From Kocuria sp. cx-455 (GTDB taxonomy: Bacteria; Actinomycetota; Actinomycetes; Actinomycetales; Micrococcaceae): a stretch of DNA of 64,000 bases. The stretch spans positions 1-64,000 of the forward strand of contig NZ_JACXBS010000005.1 of assembly GCF_014698015.1 (NCBI RefSeq), read 5' to 3'. Below the pieces are notes generated by a model that saw only the letters and a program-made list of their open reading frames with translations, was not told the origin of the DNA and ran no database searches. Position 1 is the stretch's first letter. Every line of letters starts with the position of its first letter. Position numbers and translations under genes: made by a program. Below, in pieces: positions 29,378 through 38,964 of this stretch.

Positions 29378-30391
29378 CTACTCCCCCAGCGTGTGGGACA
29401 AATAGCGGGCCACGGCTCGCACCGCGGCCATGGTGGAGGGGTAGTCCATGCGGGTGGGGCCGACCACTCCCAGTTTGGACACGGACTGCGGGCCGTAGCC
29501 GGTAGCCACCACGGACGTTTCCGCCAGCGGGTCATCCGTGCTGTCCGAGCCGATCCGCACGGCCACACCGCGGGCGTCCTGTTGCATCTCTGACAACAAT
29601 CGCAGCATGACCACTTGTTCCTCAAGTGCTTCAAGGACTGGGCCGATACTGAGAGCAAAGTCACCGCTGAAGCGGGCCAGGTTGGCCGTTCCGGCCATGA
29701 CCAGTCTGTGGTCCTCCGACGTCGCCGCCAGGGCCCCGAGTGCCTCCGCCACCGCGGTGCCCGCCTCGAGCAGTTCCGCGGGCAGGCGTTGGGCCGTCCC
29801 GGAGGCCGCGGTCGGGACATCCCGCAGTGGCCGTCCGACCACGCCCGCAAGAACCCGCGCCCGCAGCTCCATGAGCTCGTGCTCGGGGAGCGGGCGATGC
29901 AAGTCCACGATCCGCTGCAGCACCCTGCCGGAGGTGGGGATGAACACCACGAGCAACGAGGTGCCGCCCACGTCCACGAGTTCCACGTGGCGCACGGTGG
30001 TACCGGATGCCGCGGGGTACTGGATGAGCGCCACCTGATGGGTCAGTTGCGTAAGAATGCGCGCGGTCCGTTCCATGGCGTCGTCAAGATCGTTCGCACC
30101 GTCCAAGAAGGATCGAATCGCTCGTAGTTGGGGCGATGTCAACGGCCGGAGGGAGGCAATCTGGTCCACGAAAGCGCGGTACCCCTTGTCCGTGGGGATG
30201 CGGCCCGAGCTGGTGTGCGGGGCCACGATCAGCCCCTCTTCCTCCAACGCGGCCATGTCATTGCGGACCGTGGCGGAGGAAACGCTCAACCGATGCCGTT
30301 CCACGAGCGCTTTGGATCCCACGGGCTCCCGCGAATGGACGTAGTCCTCAACGATTGCCCGCAGAATTTCGGCTCTGCGCGGTTGGCTCAC
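29378..30391 (-). CDS. hrcA: Heat-inducible transcription repressor HrcA
   Basis: HrcA represses heat-shock genes by binding CIRCE and is kept active by GroEL. The 337-residue protein has an N-terminal winged helix (RRAEILRAIVEDYVHSREPVG and VSSATVRNDMAALEEEGLI), the PHTSSGRIPTDKGYRAFVD segment and the larger C-terminal dimerisation domain. The GTG at 30391 has GGGAGG 8 bp upstream. Another GTG three codons earlier directly abuts that site and is less likely. A CIRCE-like operator lies about 60 bp upstream, so hrcA-dnaJ-rsmE is probably autoregulated. Confidence 0.96.
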   Translation of the reverse strand: MSQPRRAEILRAIVEDYVHSREPVGSKALVERHRLSVSSATVRNDMAALEEEGLIVAPHTSSGRIPTDKGYRAFVDQIASLRPLTSPQLRAIRSFLDGANDLDDAMERTARILTQLTHQVALIQYPAASGTTVRHVELVDVGGTSLLVVFIPTSGRVLQRIVDLHRPLPEHELMELRARVLAGVVGRPLRDVPTAASGTAQRLPAELLEAGTAVAEALGALAATSEDHRLVMAGTANLARFSGDFALSIGPVLEALEEQVVMLRLLSEMQQDARGVAVRIGSDSTDDPLAETSVVATGYGPQSVSKLGVVGPTRMDYPSTMAAVRAVARYLSHTLGE

Positions 30392-30449
30392 TCGCTTCAC
30401 CTCCCCGGCATGGACTGGCTTCAGACATGAATCGGAACAGTGACTGTTC

Positions 30450-30476
30450 CTGGCACTCAATGGTAGACAGTGCTAA
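30450..30476 (-). promoter_or_regulatory. CIRCE operator (HrcA binding site)
   Basis: On the minus strand, TTAGCACTG and GAGTGCCAG flank a 9-base spacer TCTACCATT. The arms match the CIRCE consensus at 8 of 9 and 7 of 9 positions, with the canonical spacing. The site is 58 bp upstream of the hrcA start. Confidence 0.88.
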
Positions 30477-30563
30477 TTCCTCCCAGTGTACCTCCGAGCA
30501 GCTCCCGCGCCATTTGGTACGCTCGCGGCTGATCATCCATCCCACACGTGAGGACAGCGCATC

Positions 30564-31430
30564 GTGACAGCATCCGGTTGGAACTGGGGCCCGCAGGATC
30601 TCAGTAGCGCCTCCGTTGCCCGCACCGGCCCCGTGGCACGAAACACCGCGCTGGAACCGGGCATGGTCCTGGAGGATGCGCAGACCGGTTGGGTGGGTGC
30701 CGCAGTCAGCCTGGAAACCATTGGTGGTATGCGCGTGGTGGGTTTGGAGGATCGGCGTGGCAGGATCAAGACGTTCCCGCTGGGCCCGGGTTTTCTCCTG
30801 GACGGTGAACCGATCACACTGGGCCCGCCCGCTCGGAAGACCGGCCCCCGGAAGCCCGCCCGCACCCGATCGGGCTCGGTGGCTGTGGAGGGCCTGCGCG
30901 CCAGTGTGGCCAAGGAGTCCCGCGTCTGGGTGGAGGGCTATCACGACGCCGAACTGGTCGCCAAGGTCTGGGGACATGACCTGGCGGTGGAGGGCATCGT
31001 GGTGGAACCGCTCCACGGCATCGATGACCTGCCGACCGCGGTCCGCGAGTTCAACCCCGGTCCCCAACGGCGGCTGGGCATTCTCGTGGATCATCTGGTC
31101 ACCGGCTCCAAGGAATCCAAGATCGCCGCGGACGCGCTGCGCGTACCCGGTGCGCGGGACAATGTCCTGGTGCTGGGCCATCCGTACGTGGATATCTGGC
31201 AGGCCGTGAAGCCGTCGGTCCTGGGTGTGGACGAGTGGCCGGTGATCCCACGCGGTATCGACTGGAAAACTGGCATGGCCAAGGCACTCGGGCTGCCCCA
31301 CAAGACACCCGCGGACATCGGTCAGGCCTGGCAGTCGATCCTGGCCCGGGTGGATTCCTATGCGGATTTGGAACCGTCGCTGCTGGGGCGGGTCGAAGAA
31401 CTCATCGACTTCCTGACGGCCCCCCAGTAA
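30564..31430 (+). CDS. DUF3097 family protein
   Basis: This 288-residue soluble protein is conserved in actinobacteria with no known function. It begins with a beta-rich domain (PGMVLEDAQTGWVGAAV and the KTFPLGPGFLLDG strand). A segment resembling a TOPRIM-like nucleotide-processing fold follows: RVWVEGYHDAELVAKVWG, GIVVEPLHGIDDL, then GILVDHLVTGSKES. The VEG and VDH acidic clusters resemble the Glu and DxD positions of TOPRIM proteins, but that is inference. The GTG at 30564 opens the frame. It is divergent from hrcA, with the CIRCE lying between them. Confidence 0.8.
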   Translation: MTASGWNWGPQDLSSASVARTGPVARNTALEPGMVLEDAQTGWVGAAVSLETIGGMRVVGLEDRRGRIKTFPLGPGFLLDGEPITLGPPARKTGPRKPARTRSGSVAVEGLRASVAKESRVWVEGYHDAELVAKVWGHDLAVEGIVVEPLHGIDDLPTAVREFNPGPQRRLGILVDHLVTGSKESKIAADALRVPGARDNVLVLGHPYVDIWQAVKPSVLGVDEWPVIPRGIDWKTGMAKALGLPHKTPADIGQAWQSILARVDSYADLEPSLLGRVEELIDFLTAPQ

Positions 31431-31441
31431 CGTCCGCACCA

Positions 31442-31457
31442 CCCCGCAATTGCGGGG
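31442..31457 (+). terminator. Short palindrome after DUF3097 gene (possible terminator)
   Basis: CCCCGCAATTGCGGGG is a perfect 16-bp palindrome 11 bp beyond the stop. It has no U run and little loop, so termination is uncertain. Confidence 0.35.
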
Positions 31458-31600
31458 CCGACCGGTCCGTCGCTCATAGTGGCGCGACTAACACCGGCGT
31501 CTCAGCTCCGGGCCAGCATCGAGACCCTAGAATGGCGTGAAGAGTTCCAGCGCAGTGAAACTTGGCACCACGGGCTCGTGGCCCCGAAAAGGAATATGTA

Positions 31601-32053
31601 GTGGTTGATCACCCCCCCACACGAACCGGTTCGCGACCGGTCTCCGCAAACACTCCCCCGTTCGAGCGTATTTCCGCGCGGGCGGAGCCCTTGGACATCT
31701 CCCAGGACAAGCAGTTCGCCACCCTCGCGCACCTGGGCGGTGTGGCCGGGGCACTGCCCAGTTATCTGATTAACCGCGCTCTGGGCGATCGCGGTCCGTT
31801 CACCCGCCAGGAGTCCCGAGAGGCCCTCAACTTCTCCTTGTTGCCCACCGTGGTCATCCTGGTGGGCATCGGCCTGTCCGTGATTCCCGTGATCGGTTGG
31901 GTCTTCGCACTGATCGCCTCCCTCACCTGGGTGGTGCTGGCCGCGCAATCAGTGGTCGCGGGCATCAAGGTCAATCAGGGCGAGCCCTACCAGTACCGCG
32001 GCAACACGCACTTGTTCGACAAACTGCAGGCCAATCGCGCGGCCAGGGCCTGA
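31601..32053 (+). CDS. DUF4870 family membrane protein (Tic20-like)
   Basis: This 150-residue small membrane protein has a polar N terminus (1-45) and then the DUF4870 core: KQFATLAHLGGVAGALPSY, RQESREALNFSLLPTVVILV and two further helices through VFALIASLTWVVLAAQSVVAGI. The HLGG and REALNF motifs are typical of this family, which is distantly related to Tic20; the function in bacteria is unknown. The GTG at 31601 has AAAAGGAA 7 bp upstream. It is followed by a hairpin terminator and converges on hemW. Confidence 0.85.
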   Translation: MVDHPPTRTGSRPVSANTPPFERISARAEPLDISQDKQFATLAHLGGVAGALPSYLINRALGDRGPFTRQESREALNFSLLPTVVILVGIGLSVIPVIGWVFALIASLTWVVLAAQSVVAGIKVNQGEPYQYRGNTHLFDKLQANRAARA

Positions 32054-32068
32054 ACGGCTCCTCAGCTA

Positions 32069-32109
32069 CGACGACGCCGCCGCGTCCGGGGGGATCCTGG
32101 CGCGGCGGC
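32069..32109 (+). terminator. Terminator after DUF4870 gene, containing the CGACGACGCCGC repeat
   Basis: GCCGCCGCG (32076-32084) pairs with CGCGGCGGC (32101-32109), followed by TTTCGTCTGTCTTCC. The 5' arm overlaps a CGACGACGCCGC repeat (32069-32080). Confidence 0.65.
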
Positions 32110-32141
32110 TTTCGTCTGTCTTCCGTTCTAGGCGGCAACGA

Positions 32142-33385
32142 TCACCAGTCGAGAAGGCGACGTGTCACGGCGTCGGCCATGAGACGACCCTGATCTGTGA
32201 GGATCACGTGCCCGCCGACAGCGGCGGGGCCGTCCACCCAGCCGTCGAGAATGAGCCCGGCCACGGCGGTGCGTCCCTCGGGGCGCAGGCTGCGTGTTTC
32301 GAGTCCTTCCCGGATGCGGATGCCCAGCATCACGTGCTCGAGATACTGCGTGTCCTGGTTCAGGCTCTCCCGCCCCACGGCCGGTGAAAGACCCTCACGG
32401 ATTTTGTTCGTGTAGGGCAACGGGTGCTTGATGTTCCACCAGCGAACACCGTCCATGTGGGAGTGGGCGCCCGGGCCGATCCCCCACCAATCCTGATTGC
32501 GCCAATAGGCAATGTTGTGGGCGCTGCGATTCTGTGCGGCACTGCGGCCCTGGGCCGCGCGGGACCAGTTGGAGACCTCGTACCAGTCGAACCCGGCCTC
32601 GCGCAGCAGAGCGTCGGCCAGGATGTACTTCTCCGCCTGATCATCAGGATCCACCTCGGGGACCTCGCCGCGTCTGATCTGGGCGGCGAGTTTGGTGCCG
32701 TCCTCAATGATCAGCGAATACGCGGAGATGTGATCGGACTCCAAGTCCAGGGCGGTTTCCACGGAACGCCTCCAATCGCGCACGGACTCCCCCGGTGTGC
32801 CGTAAATCAGGTCCACGCTGACCGACAGTCCCGCTTTCCGGGCACCGGCCACCGCGAGCGGCACATTGGCGGGGGTGTGGGTGCGCTCCAGCACCTTGAG
32901 CACGTGGGGTACGGCGGATTGCATGCCGAAGGACACACGGTTCACACCCGCCTGCGCCAGAATCTCGAACGTGCGGTCCGTCACTGAATCCGGGTTGGCC
33001 TCCACCGTGATCTCCGCGTCCGGAGCCAGTCCGAAACTCTCCCGTGCTTGCTGCAAGACAGCCGCGAGGTTCTCGGCCGGGAGCAGCGTGGGTGTGCCGC
33101 CGCCGAAGAACACGCTGTGCAGCGGGCGCGGTGACGCTCCGGCGGCGTCGAGAACGGAACGGCCGAAGCGGACCTCCGCGGCGGCGTCGTGATGGTAATC
33201 GTCACGGGACACGTCCGGGCCCAGCTGGGACATCGTGTACGTGTTGAAGTCGCAGTAGCCGCAGCGCACGGCGCAGAACGGGACGTGCACGTACAGGCTC
33301 AGCGTGCGCTGATTAGCCCGGGCCACCGCACTCGAGGGGAGGGACCCGTCAGCGGGAGCCGGGTCCCCTTCGGGCTGAGCGGGCA

Positions 33386-33386
<1 letters not shown>
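32142..33386 (-). CDS. hemW: Heme chaperone HemW (radical SAM, coproporphyrinogen oxidase-like)
   Basis: HemW is a radical SAM protein that binds and delivers heme; it was long annotated as oxygen-independent coproporphyrinogen III oxidase. The 414-residue protein has the cluster motif CAVRCGYC in VHVPFCAVRCGYCDF, the SAM-binding SVFFGGGTPTLL and the VNRVSFGMQS segment. It has only three cluster cysteines and lacks the extra N-terminal Cys of true HemN. A C-terminal HemN domain follows. Its ATG overlaps the lepA stop by one base (TAATG), so the two are translationally coupled. Confidence 0.93.
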
Positions 33387-35242
<1,856 letters not shown>

Positions 35243-35360
35243 AGGCGGTCCTTTCGTTCTCAGGATGACTCCCCAGTTTCCCACGTTCCGTGCGGATGGG
35301 CGAACCGGGGCTTCGCAACTCACACGGGGTGGGCCGCGGGCCGCCAGTAGACTCGGGGGC

Positions 35361-35939
35361 ATGGCAGATTTCATGCGCCTCGCGCGCCAGGGCCTTCGCG
35401 CCTACCGCATGTACAAACGAGTGTCCGGTTCCATGCAGGGCAACCGCGGCCAGGGCTCGCGCCCGGACATGGACCAGCGGCCGACGCCGCAGCAGGGCCA
35501 GTACCCGGTGTCCACCTCGCAACCCCCGGCGGGCGGCAGGCTGTCCAAGCCCTACCTCGGTGACTGGACCGGCCCCGTGAATCCGCAGTACAACCCCCGT
35601 CCGGACGGTCGCCCGGATCCCGGTGAGGTGGTCTGGACCTGGGTGCCGTTCCAGGAGGATCACACCCAGGGCAAGGACCGGCCGGTGTTGATCGTGGACC
35701 GCGCCGGTGACTACCTGCTGTGCCTCATGCTCACGTCCAAGGACCACGACCACGCGTCCTACAACGATCCGGACTTCGTGGACGTCGGAACCGGACCGTG
35801 GGATCGTCAGGGCCGACCCTCGGAAGCACGCCTCAACCGCGTGATCCCCGTGCTGGCCGCCGATATCCGCCGCGAAGGTGCCGTCCTGGGCCGCCACCAC
35901 TTCGACGCCGTGACCCGAGAACTCGGGAACCGGCGCTGA
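35361..35939 (+). CDS. PemK/MazF-family protein without adjacent antitoxin
   Basis: This 192-residue protein has a PemK/MazF-like SH3-barrel region in the C-terminal two thirds: [13 protein letters not shown] then [28 protein letters not shown], and a late [19 protein letters not shown]. The N terminus is a basic helix ([17 protein letters not shown]) and a Pro/Gln-rich linker. MazF enzymes are sequence-specific endoribonucleases. Here no antitoxin gene is adjacent, and relatives are common at this lepA-rpsT locus in actinobacteria, so a housekeeping role is as likely as toxicity. TAGACT ends 7 bp before the ATG, suggesting a leaderless mRNA. Confidence 0.82.
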   Translation: MADFMRLARQGLRAYRMYKRVSGSMQGNRGQGSRPDMDQRPTPQQGQYPVSTSQPPAGGRLSKPYLGDWTGPVNPQYNPRPDGRPDPGEVVWTWVPFQEDHTQGKDRPVLIVDRAGDYLLCLMLTSKDHDHASYNDPDFVDVGTGPWDRQGRPSEARLNRVIPVLAADIRREGAVLGRHHFDAVTRELGNRR

Positions 35940-36095
35940 CCACGCTGATCTGATAAGCTTTATCGCTGTGTGTCCGCGCTGGTCGTCGGGCACAGCGGAT
36001 GGTTGCCACCGAGCATCCCCACTCTCACACTCAGTCGATGATCATCCGTGAGCCCTCACTGACCGAAATTCCATGAACAGTTTTAGGAGTTATAC

Positions 36096-36356
36096 GTGGC
36101 CAACATCAAGTCGCAGAAGAAGCGCAACCTGACCAATGAGAAGGCTCGCCTGCGCAACAACGCTTACAAGTCCGAGCTGAAGACCCTGATCCGCAAGGTC
36201 ACCGACGCCATTGGCGCATCTGACAAGGACGCCGCCGAGTCGAACCTGCGCATCGTGTCCCGCAAGCTGGACAAGGCCGTCTCCAAGGGTGTTCTGCACA
36301 AGAACACCGCGGCCAATAAGAAGTCCGGCCTGGCCAAGAAGGTCTCCAAGATCTGA
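36096..36356 (+). CDS. rpsT: 30S ribosomal protein S20
   Basis: S20 is a helical protein that binds 16S rRNA early in 30S assembly. The 86-residue, Lys/Ala-rich sequence starts [21 protein letters not shown] and ends GLAKKVSKI, with no domain missing. The GTG at 36096 has TAGGAG 7 bp upstream. A leader of roughly 130-150 bases precedes it and contains a GATAAGCTTTATC inverted repeat at 35952-35964. A strong terminator follows. It is transcribed opposite to holA and lepA, the usual actinobacterial layout. Confidence 0.97.
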   Translation: MANIKSQKKRNLTNEKARLRNNAYKSELKTLIRKVTDAIGASDKDAAESNLRIVSRKLDKAVSKGVLHKNTAANKKSGLAKKVSKI

Positions 36357-36378
36357 ATCGGTCTCAGCTGATAGCTTG

Positions 36379-36408
36379 AGAGCCCGGTACCGCGAGGTAC
36401 CGGGCTCT
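36379..36408 (+). terminator. Rho-independent terminator of rpsT
   Basis: A perfect 13-bp stem, AGAGCCCGGTACC with GGTACCGGGCTCT, closes a GCGA tetraloop, 22 bp after the rpsT stop. TGCTGTATT follows. Confidence 0.88.
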
Positions 36409-36478
36409 TGCTGTATTCGCCGCCGGTGACGACTCCAGAGGTCGACGGAGTTCACGCGCGCCGAACAAGAGCACAACG

Positions 36479-36498
36479 GCCCGGGCGCCGCCCCGGGC
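36479..36498 (-). terminator. Hairpin at the end of holA
   Basis: GCCCGGG pairs with CCCGGGC immediately after the holA stop on the minus strand. CGTTGTGCTCTTGTT follows, modestly U-rich. Confidence 0.5.
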
Positions 36499-37500
36499 TC
36501 AGTGCCTGCCGTGCGTCGCGATGACGGTAATGGCGCGCTCCACCGCGTAGTACGGGGTGCGGGACTCCCCCTTGACCTGAGCATCGGCGTGGGCAATGGC
36601 CTTGAGCGCCTCGCTCACGTGCCCCGGCGTGAATCGGCGAGCCTCGTTCTGGGCTCGCTCCACCTGCCACGGCGCGGCGCCAACATCTCTCGCCACACTT
36701 CCCGTGCTCCCCCGGGACCCGGCTACGAGCGCGATCAGCCGCAGCTTGGCACCCAGCGCCGCCACCATGGGAACCGGGTCCACACCCACGTCCACGGCCT
36801 GGCGCCAGAGTTTGAGGGCCTGATCCGCGTTACCGGCCACGGCGGCGTCCGCCACACGGAACGCCGTGACCTCAACCCGTCCGCCGTAGTACTTCTCCAC
36901 CAGGTCGTGATCCACGGTGGTGGGCCCGTCGGAGATCAGCTGGGCGCATGCCGCGGCCAGTTCCGCGGTGCTGGTGCCCACCGCCGCGGCAAGCGCGCGG
37001 GCGGCGTCCGGCTCGATGCGTTTTCCGTGCTGCTTGAACTCGGCCAGGATGAACGCGGACTTGTCCCGGTCCGACTTCAGGGGCGCACAGTCCACCACGA
37101 CCGCCGTCTCCTTGAGGGCATCGAGCAGTTTCTTGCCGCGGTTGCCGCCGCCGTGTTCCCACAGCACCGTGACCTCCGGGTCCGGTGACGTCACGTACGC
37201 GAGCGCGTCCGTCAGAAGGTTTTCGTTCATGCTCGCCAGGTCGGTGACGCACACGAGCTTGGGTTCGTCGAACAATGACGGGCTGGTGACCACGGCCAGC
37301 TGTCCCGGGGCGTAGTCCGCCGCGGACATGAGCGTGACCTCGCACGTACCGCGTGTCTCACGAATCTGGTCGCGTAGTGACTCTCGGACCCGCTGAATCA
37401 GGTATTCGTCCGAGCCCGTGGCCAGGACGAGCGGTTGGGGCGCGGCATCCCGCCAGGAGGTGCCCGCGTTCGACGGCGCGGATCGGCGCGCGGCTGCCAT
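36499..37500 (-). CDS. holA: DNA polymerase III subunit delta
   Basis: Delta opens the sliding clamp as part of the clamp loader. The 333-residue protein has the expected N-terminal AAA-like domain (LVLATGSDEYLIQRVRESL, PGQLAVVTSPSLFDEPKLVCV) with the clamp-opening SLFDEPK segment. The middle part includes VTVLWEHGGGNRGKKLLDAL, and the C-terminal collar helices end AVERAITVIATHGRH. The ATG at 37500 follows GAGGAGG. In most actinobacteria holA directly follows comEC; here a sigma factor and a small gene lie between. Confidence 0.93.
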   Translation of the reverse strand: MAAARRSAPSNAGTSWRDAAPQPLVLATGSDEYLIQRVRESLRDQIRETRGTCEVTLMSAADYAPGQLAVVTSPSLFDEPKLVCVTDLASMNENLLTDALAYVTSPDPEVTVLWEHGGGNRGKKLLDALKETAVVVDCAPLKSDRDKSAFILAEFKQHGKRIEPDAARALAAAVGTSTAELAAACAQLISDGPTTVDHDLVEKYYGGRVEVTAFRVADAAVAGNADQALKLWRQAVDVGVDPVPMVAALGAKLRLIALVAGSRGSTGSVARDVGAAPWQVERAQNEARRFTPGHVSEALKAIAHADAQVKGESRTPYYAVERAITVIATHGRH

Positions 37501-37580
37501 GGCTCCTCCTCGGTGCACGATCACGCGTGCGACGGCAATGGTGATGGTCGTGAATGGTTCCGGTGACCCATGCTAGTGCT

Positions 37581-37611
37581 CCGGGCCGACACGCATGCGG
37601 TGCCGGCCCGG
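37581..37611 (-). terminator. Hairpin after the DUF1059-like gene
   Basis: CCGGGCCG (37581-37588) pairs with CGGCCCGG (37604-37611), 18 bp beyond the stop. There is no clear U run. Confidence 0.35.
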
Positions 37612-37629
37612 ATGTGGACACGGAAGACC

Positions 37630-37866
37630 CTAATCGACCGGGAGGTTTGCGAAGGCCTGCTTGGTGTTGTTGTACCAGTCCATGGACTTCTTCGGGTGAA
37701 GCCACCGGCCCTTCATGTCCTTGCGGGCAGGTTCGTGCGCGGTGTCACCGGCGGCGACAGCGTCTTTCAAGTGTTGATCCTGTTGATGAATGATGTCATC
37801 CGCTGACTCGCCGTGGAACTCCTGCGTACACGGACCGCCCACCTGGCTGCAGGTCATGGTTTTCAT
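37630..37866 (-). CDS. Small DUF1059-like protein under a putative ECF41 promoter
   Basis: This 78-residue protein begins MKTMTCSQVGGPCTQEFHGES, the CxxxGGxC-xxxF pattern of DUF1059 small proteins. A helix (ADDIIHQQDQHLKDAV) and a Lys/Trp-rich C terminus (MKGRWLHPKKSMDWYNNTKQ) follow. The two cysteines could bind metal or respond to redox, but no function is known. AAGGAA precedes the ATG at 37866. Its promoter region (37867-37945) matches the ECF41 motif, and the gene directly follows the ECF41-like sigma gene, so it is a likely target of that sigma factor. Confidence 0.78.
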   Translation of the reverse strand: MKTMTCSQVGGPCTQEFHGESADDIIHQQDQHLKDAVAAGDTAHEPARKDMKGRWLHPKKSMDWYNNTKQAFANLPVD

Positions 37867-37910
37867 GGTGTTTCCTTCTTGATCGCGGGCCGTGTTGCCC
37901 TCACTCGTTT

Positions 37911-37937
37911 GACGACCGAGAACGTTAAAGTGTGACG
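37911..37937 (-). promoter_or_regulatory. Putative ECF41-type promoter
   Basis: On the minus strand CGTCACA (37937-37931) and CGTC (37914-37911) are separated by 16 bases. The ECF41 consensus as I know it is TGTCACA and CGTC with this spacing, so 10 of 11 positions match. It lies 45 bp upstream of the DUF1059-like start and just beyond the sigma gene stop. Confidence 0.62.
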
Positions 37938-37945
37938 GGTTCTTT

Positions 37946-38782
37946 TCAGCGGACCTCATTGTTGCGACGACGCCGCAGTTCCACGGACAGCAACTGGGCC
38001 TCGGCCCGGAACTCGATCCAAGTGATACGGCCATGATCGATCGTGAAATCGAAGGCCACACGCGCTGCGCCCCTGTCGAACCACGCGGCGCCCGGACGCC
38101 CAGCCACGAATACCGGAAGCGCGAAAGCCGCCCCGCCGTTGAAGAAGTTCGCAACCGAGGCGCGCCCCTCGATTCGGGACGGCGTTCCGATCTCGACCGC
38201 GGCGGCGTCCCCAACGACCACAACGTCGGGCGCCAACAGCTCGATGAGACGATCGAGGAGACCCGTGCGCGCTGCCAAGAGGAACGCGTCCACGATTTCC
38301 CAGTCGGCGAGTTGTTCTTCCGCATCGGCCGGGCCCACTTTCGAACGCGCTCTTGACGCCAGCTGGCGGGCCGCGGCGGGAGTGGTTTCCAGAATGTGGG
38401 CAATACGGTGGAATTCGAACCCGAAACTCTCGTGAAGGACGAACGCGATTCGCACCTTCGGAGAGAGTCGATCCATAACGTGGTGTAGAGCGTTCGCCAC
38501 ACTGTCCGCCAGCACCGCTTGTTCCGCGGGATCGGACGACGTATCAGGGCCCTCGGACTGCCCGCTGGGCACGGGAGTTCTGGCCTTCAAACGATCCAGA
38601 CAGAGCCGCACCGTGACGGTGGTCAACCAGGCCGGAAGATTGTCGATCTGAGCGCTGTTCGTGTGCAGCCGCAACCACGCACGTTGGGCGATGTCCTCGG
38701 CTTCGCTCGGGTCCCCGAGCATCCTGGCCGCGAGGTTGACGAAACGTGAGCGCTCGGCAATGAACTCTTCGGTCTGACCCAC
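37946..38782 (-). CDS. ECF sigma factor with SnoaL-like C-terminal domain (ECF41/SigJ type)
   Basis: This 278-residue alternative sigma factor has region 2 at about 3-70 (FVNLAARMLGDPSEAEDIAQ then RAWLRL), region 4 at about 105-155 (LSPKVRIAFVLHESFGFEF then HRIAHILETTPAAARQLASRA), and a C-terminal NTF2/SnoaL-like domain (about 165-265: DAFLLAARTGLLDRLIELL, GRASVANFF, VAFDFTIDHGRITWIEF). In ECF41 proteins this domain replaces an anti-sigma factor and modulates activity. The GTG at 38782 has AGAGGA 5 bp upstream; an ATG seven codons earlier lacks one. The C-terminal Arg run is encoded by a CGACGACGCCGC repeat copy. With the next gene it interrupts the usual comEC-holA junction. Confidence 0.87.
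   Translation of the reverse strand: MGQTEEFIAERSRFVNLAARMLGDPSEAEDIAQRAWLRLHTNSAQIDNLPAWLTTVTVRLCLDRLKARTPVPSGQSEGPDTSSDPAEQAVLADSVANALHHVMDRLSPKVRIAFVLHESFGFEFHRIAHILETTPAAARQLASRARSKVGPADAEEQLADWEIVDAFLLAARTGLLDRLIELLAPDVVVVGDAAAVEIGTPSRIEGRASVANFFNGGAAFALPVFVAGRPGAAWFDRGAARVAFDFTIDHGRITWIEFRAEAQLLSVELRRRRNNEVR
37965..37976. repeat. CGACGACGCCGC repeat copy in the sigma gene
   Basis: An exact copy of the 12-mer, here read on the coding strand as CGG CGT CGT CGC (Arg run) at the protein C terminus. Confidence 0.45.
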
Positions 38783-38964
38783 GCTGTCCTCTCGGGAATG
38801 CACTCGAGGGTGACACGGCCGGACGACCGCGCGGCCCCCGCAACGGCCACTCCGTGCGACACCGACAGTTTATCGGCAACGCTGGCCCTCGAAGGCGCAC
38901 GCGCACCGTGAAGTGCGAGCTGGTCGGGGTGCCGCCACGGCTGCCACCCGTTCAGAGTGCTCCG

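Noticed and set aside
35361..35939. Complete toxin-antitoxin module at the PemK-type gene
   Set aside because: No small antitoxin gene lies on either side; flanks are lepA and rpsT.
38783..38964. ECF41-type promoter before the sigma gene itself
   Set aside because: TGTCGCA and TGTCACC occur on the minus strand, but no CGTC lies 16-17 bp downstream, so autoregulation is not supported by sequence.
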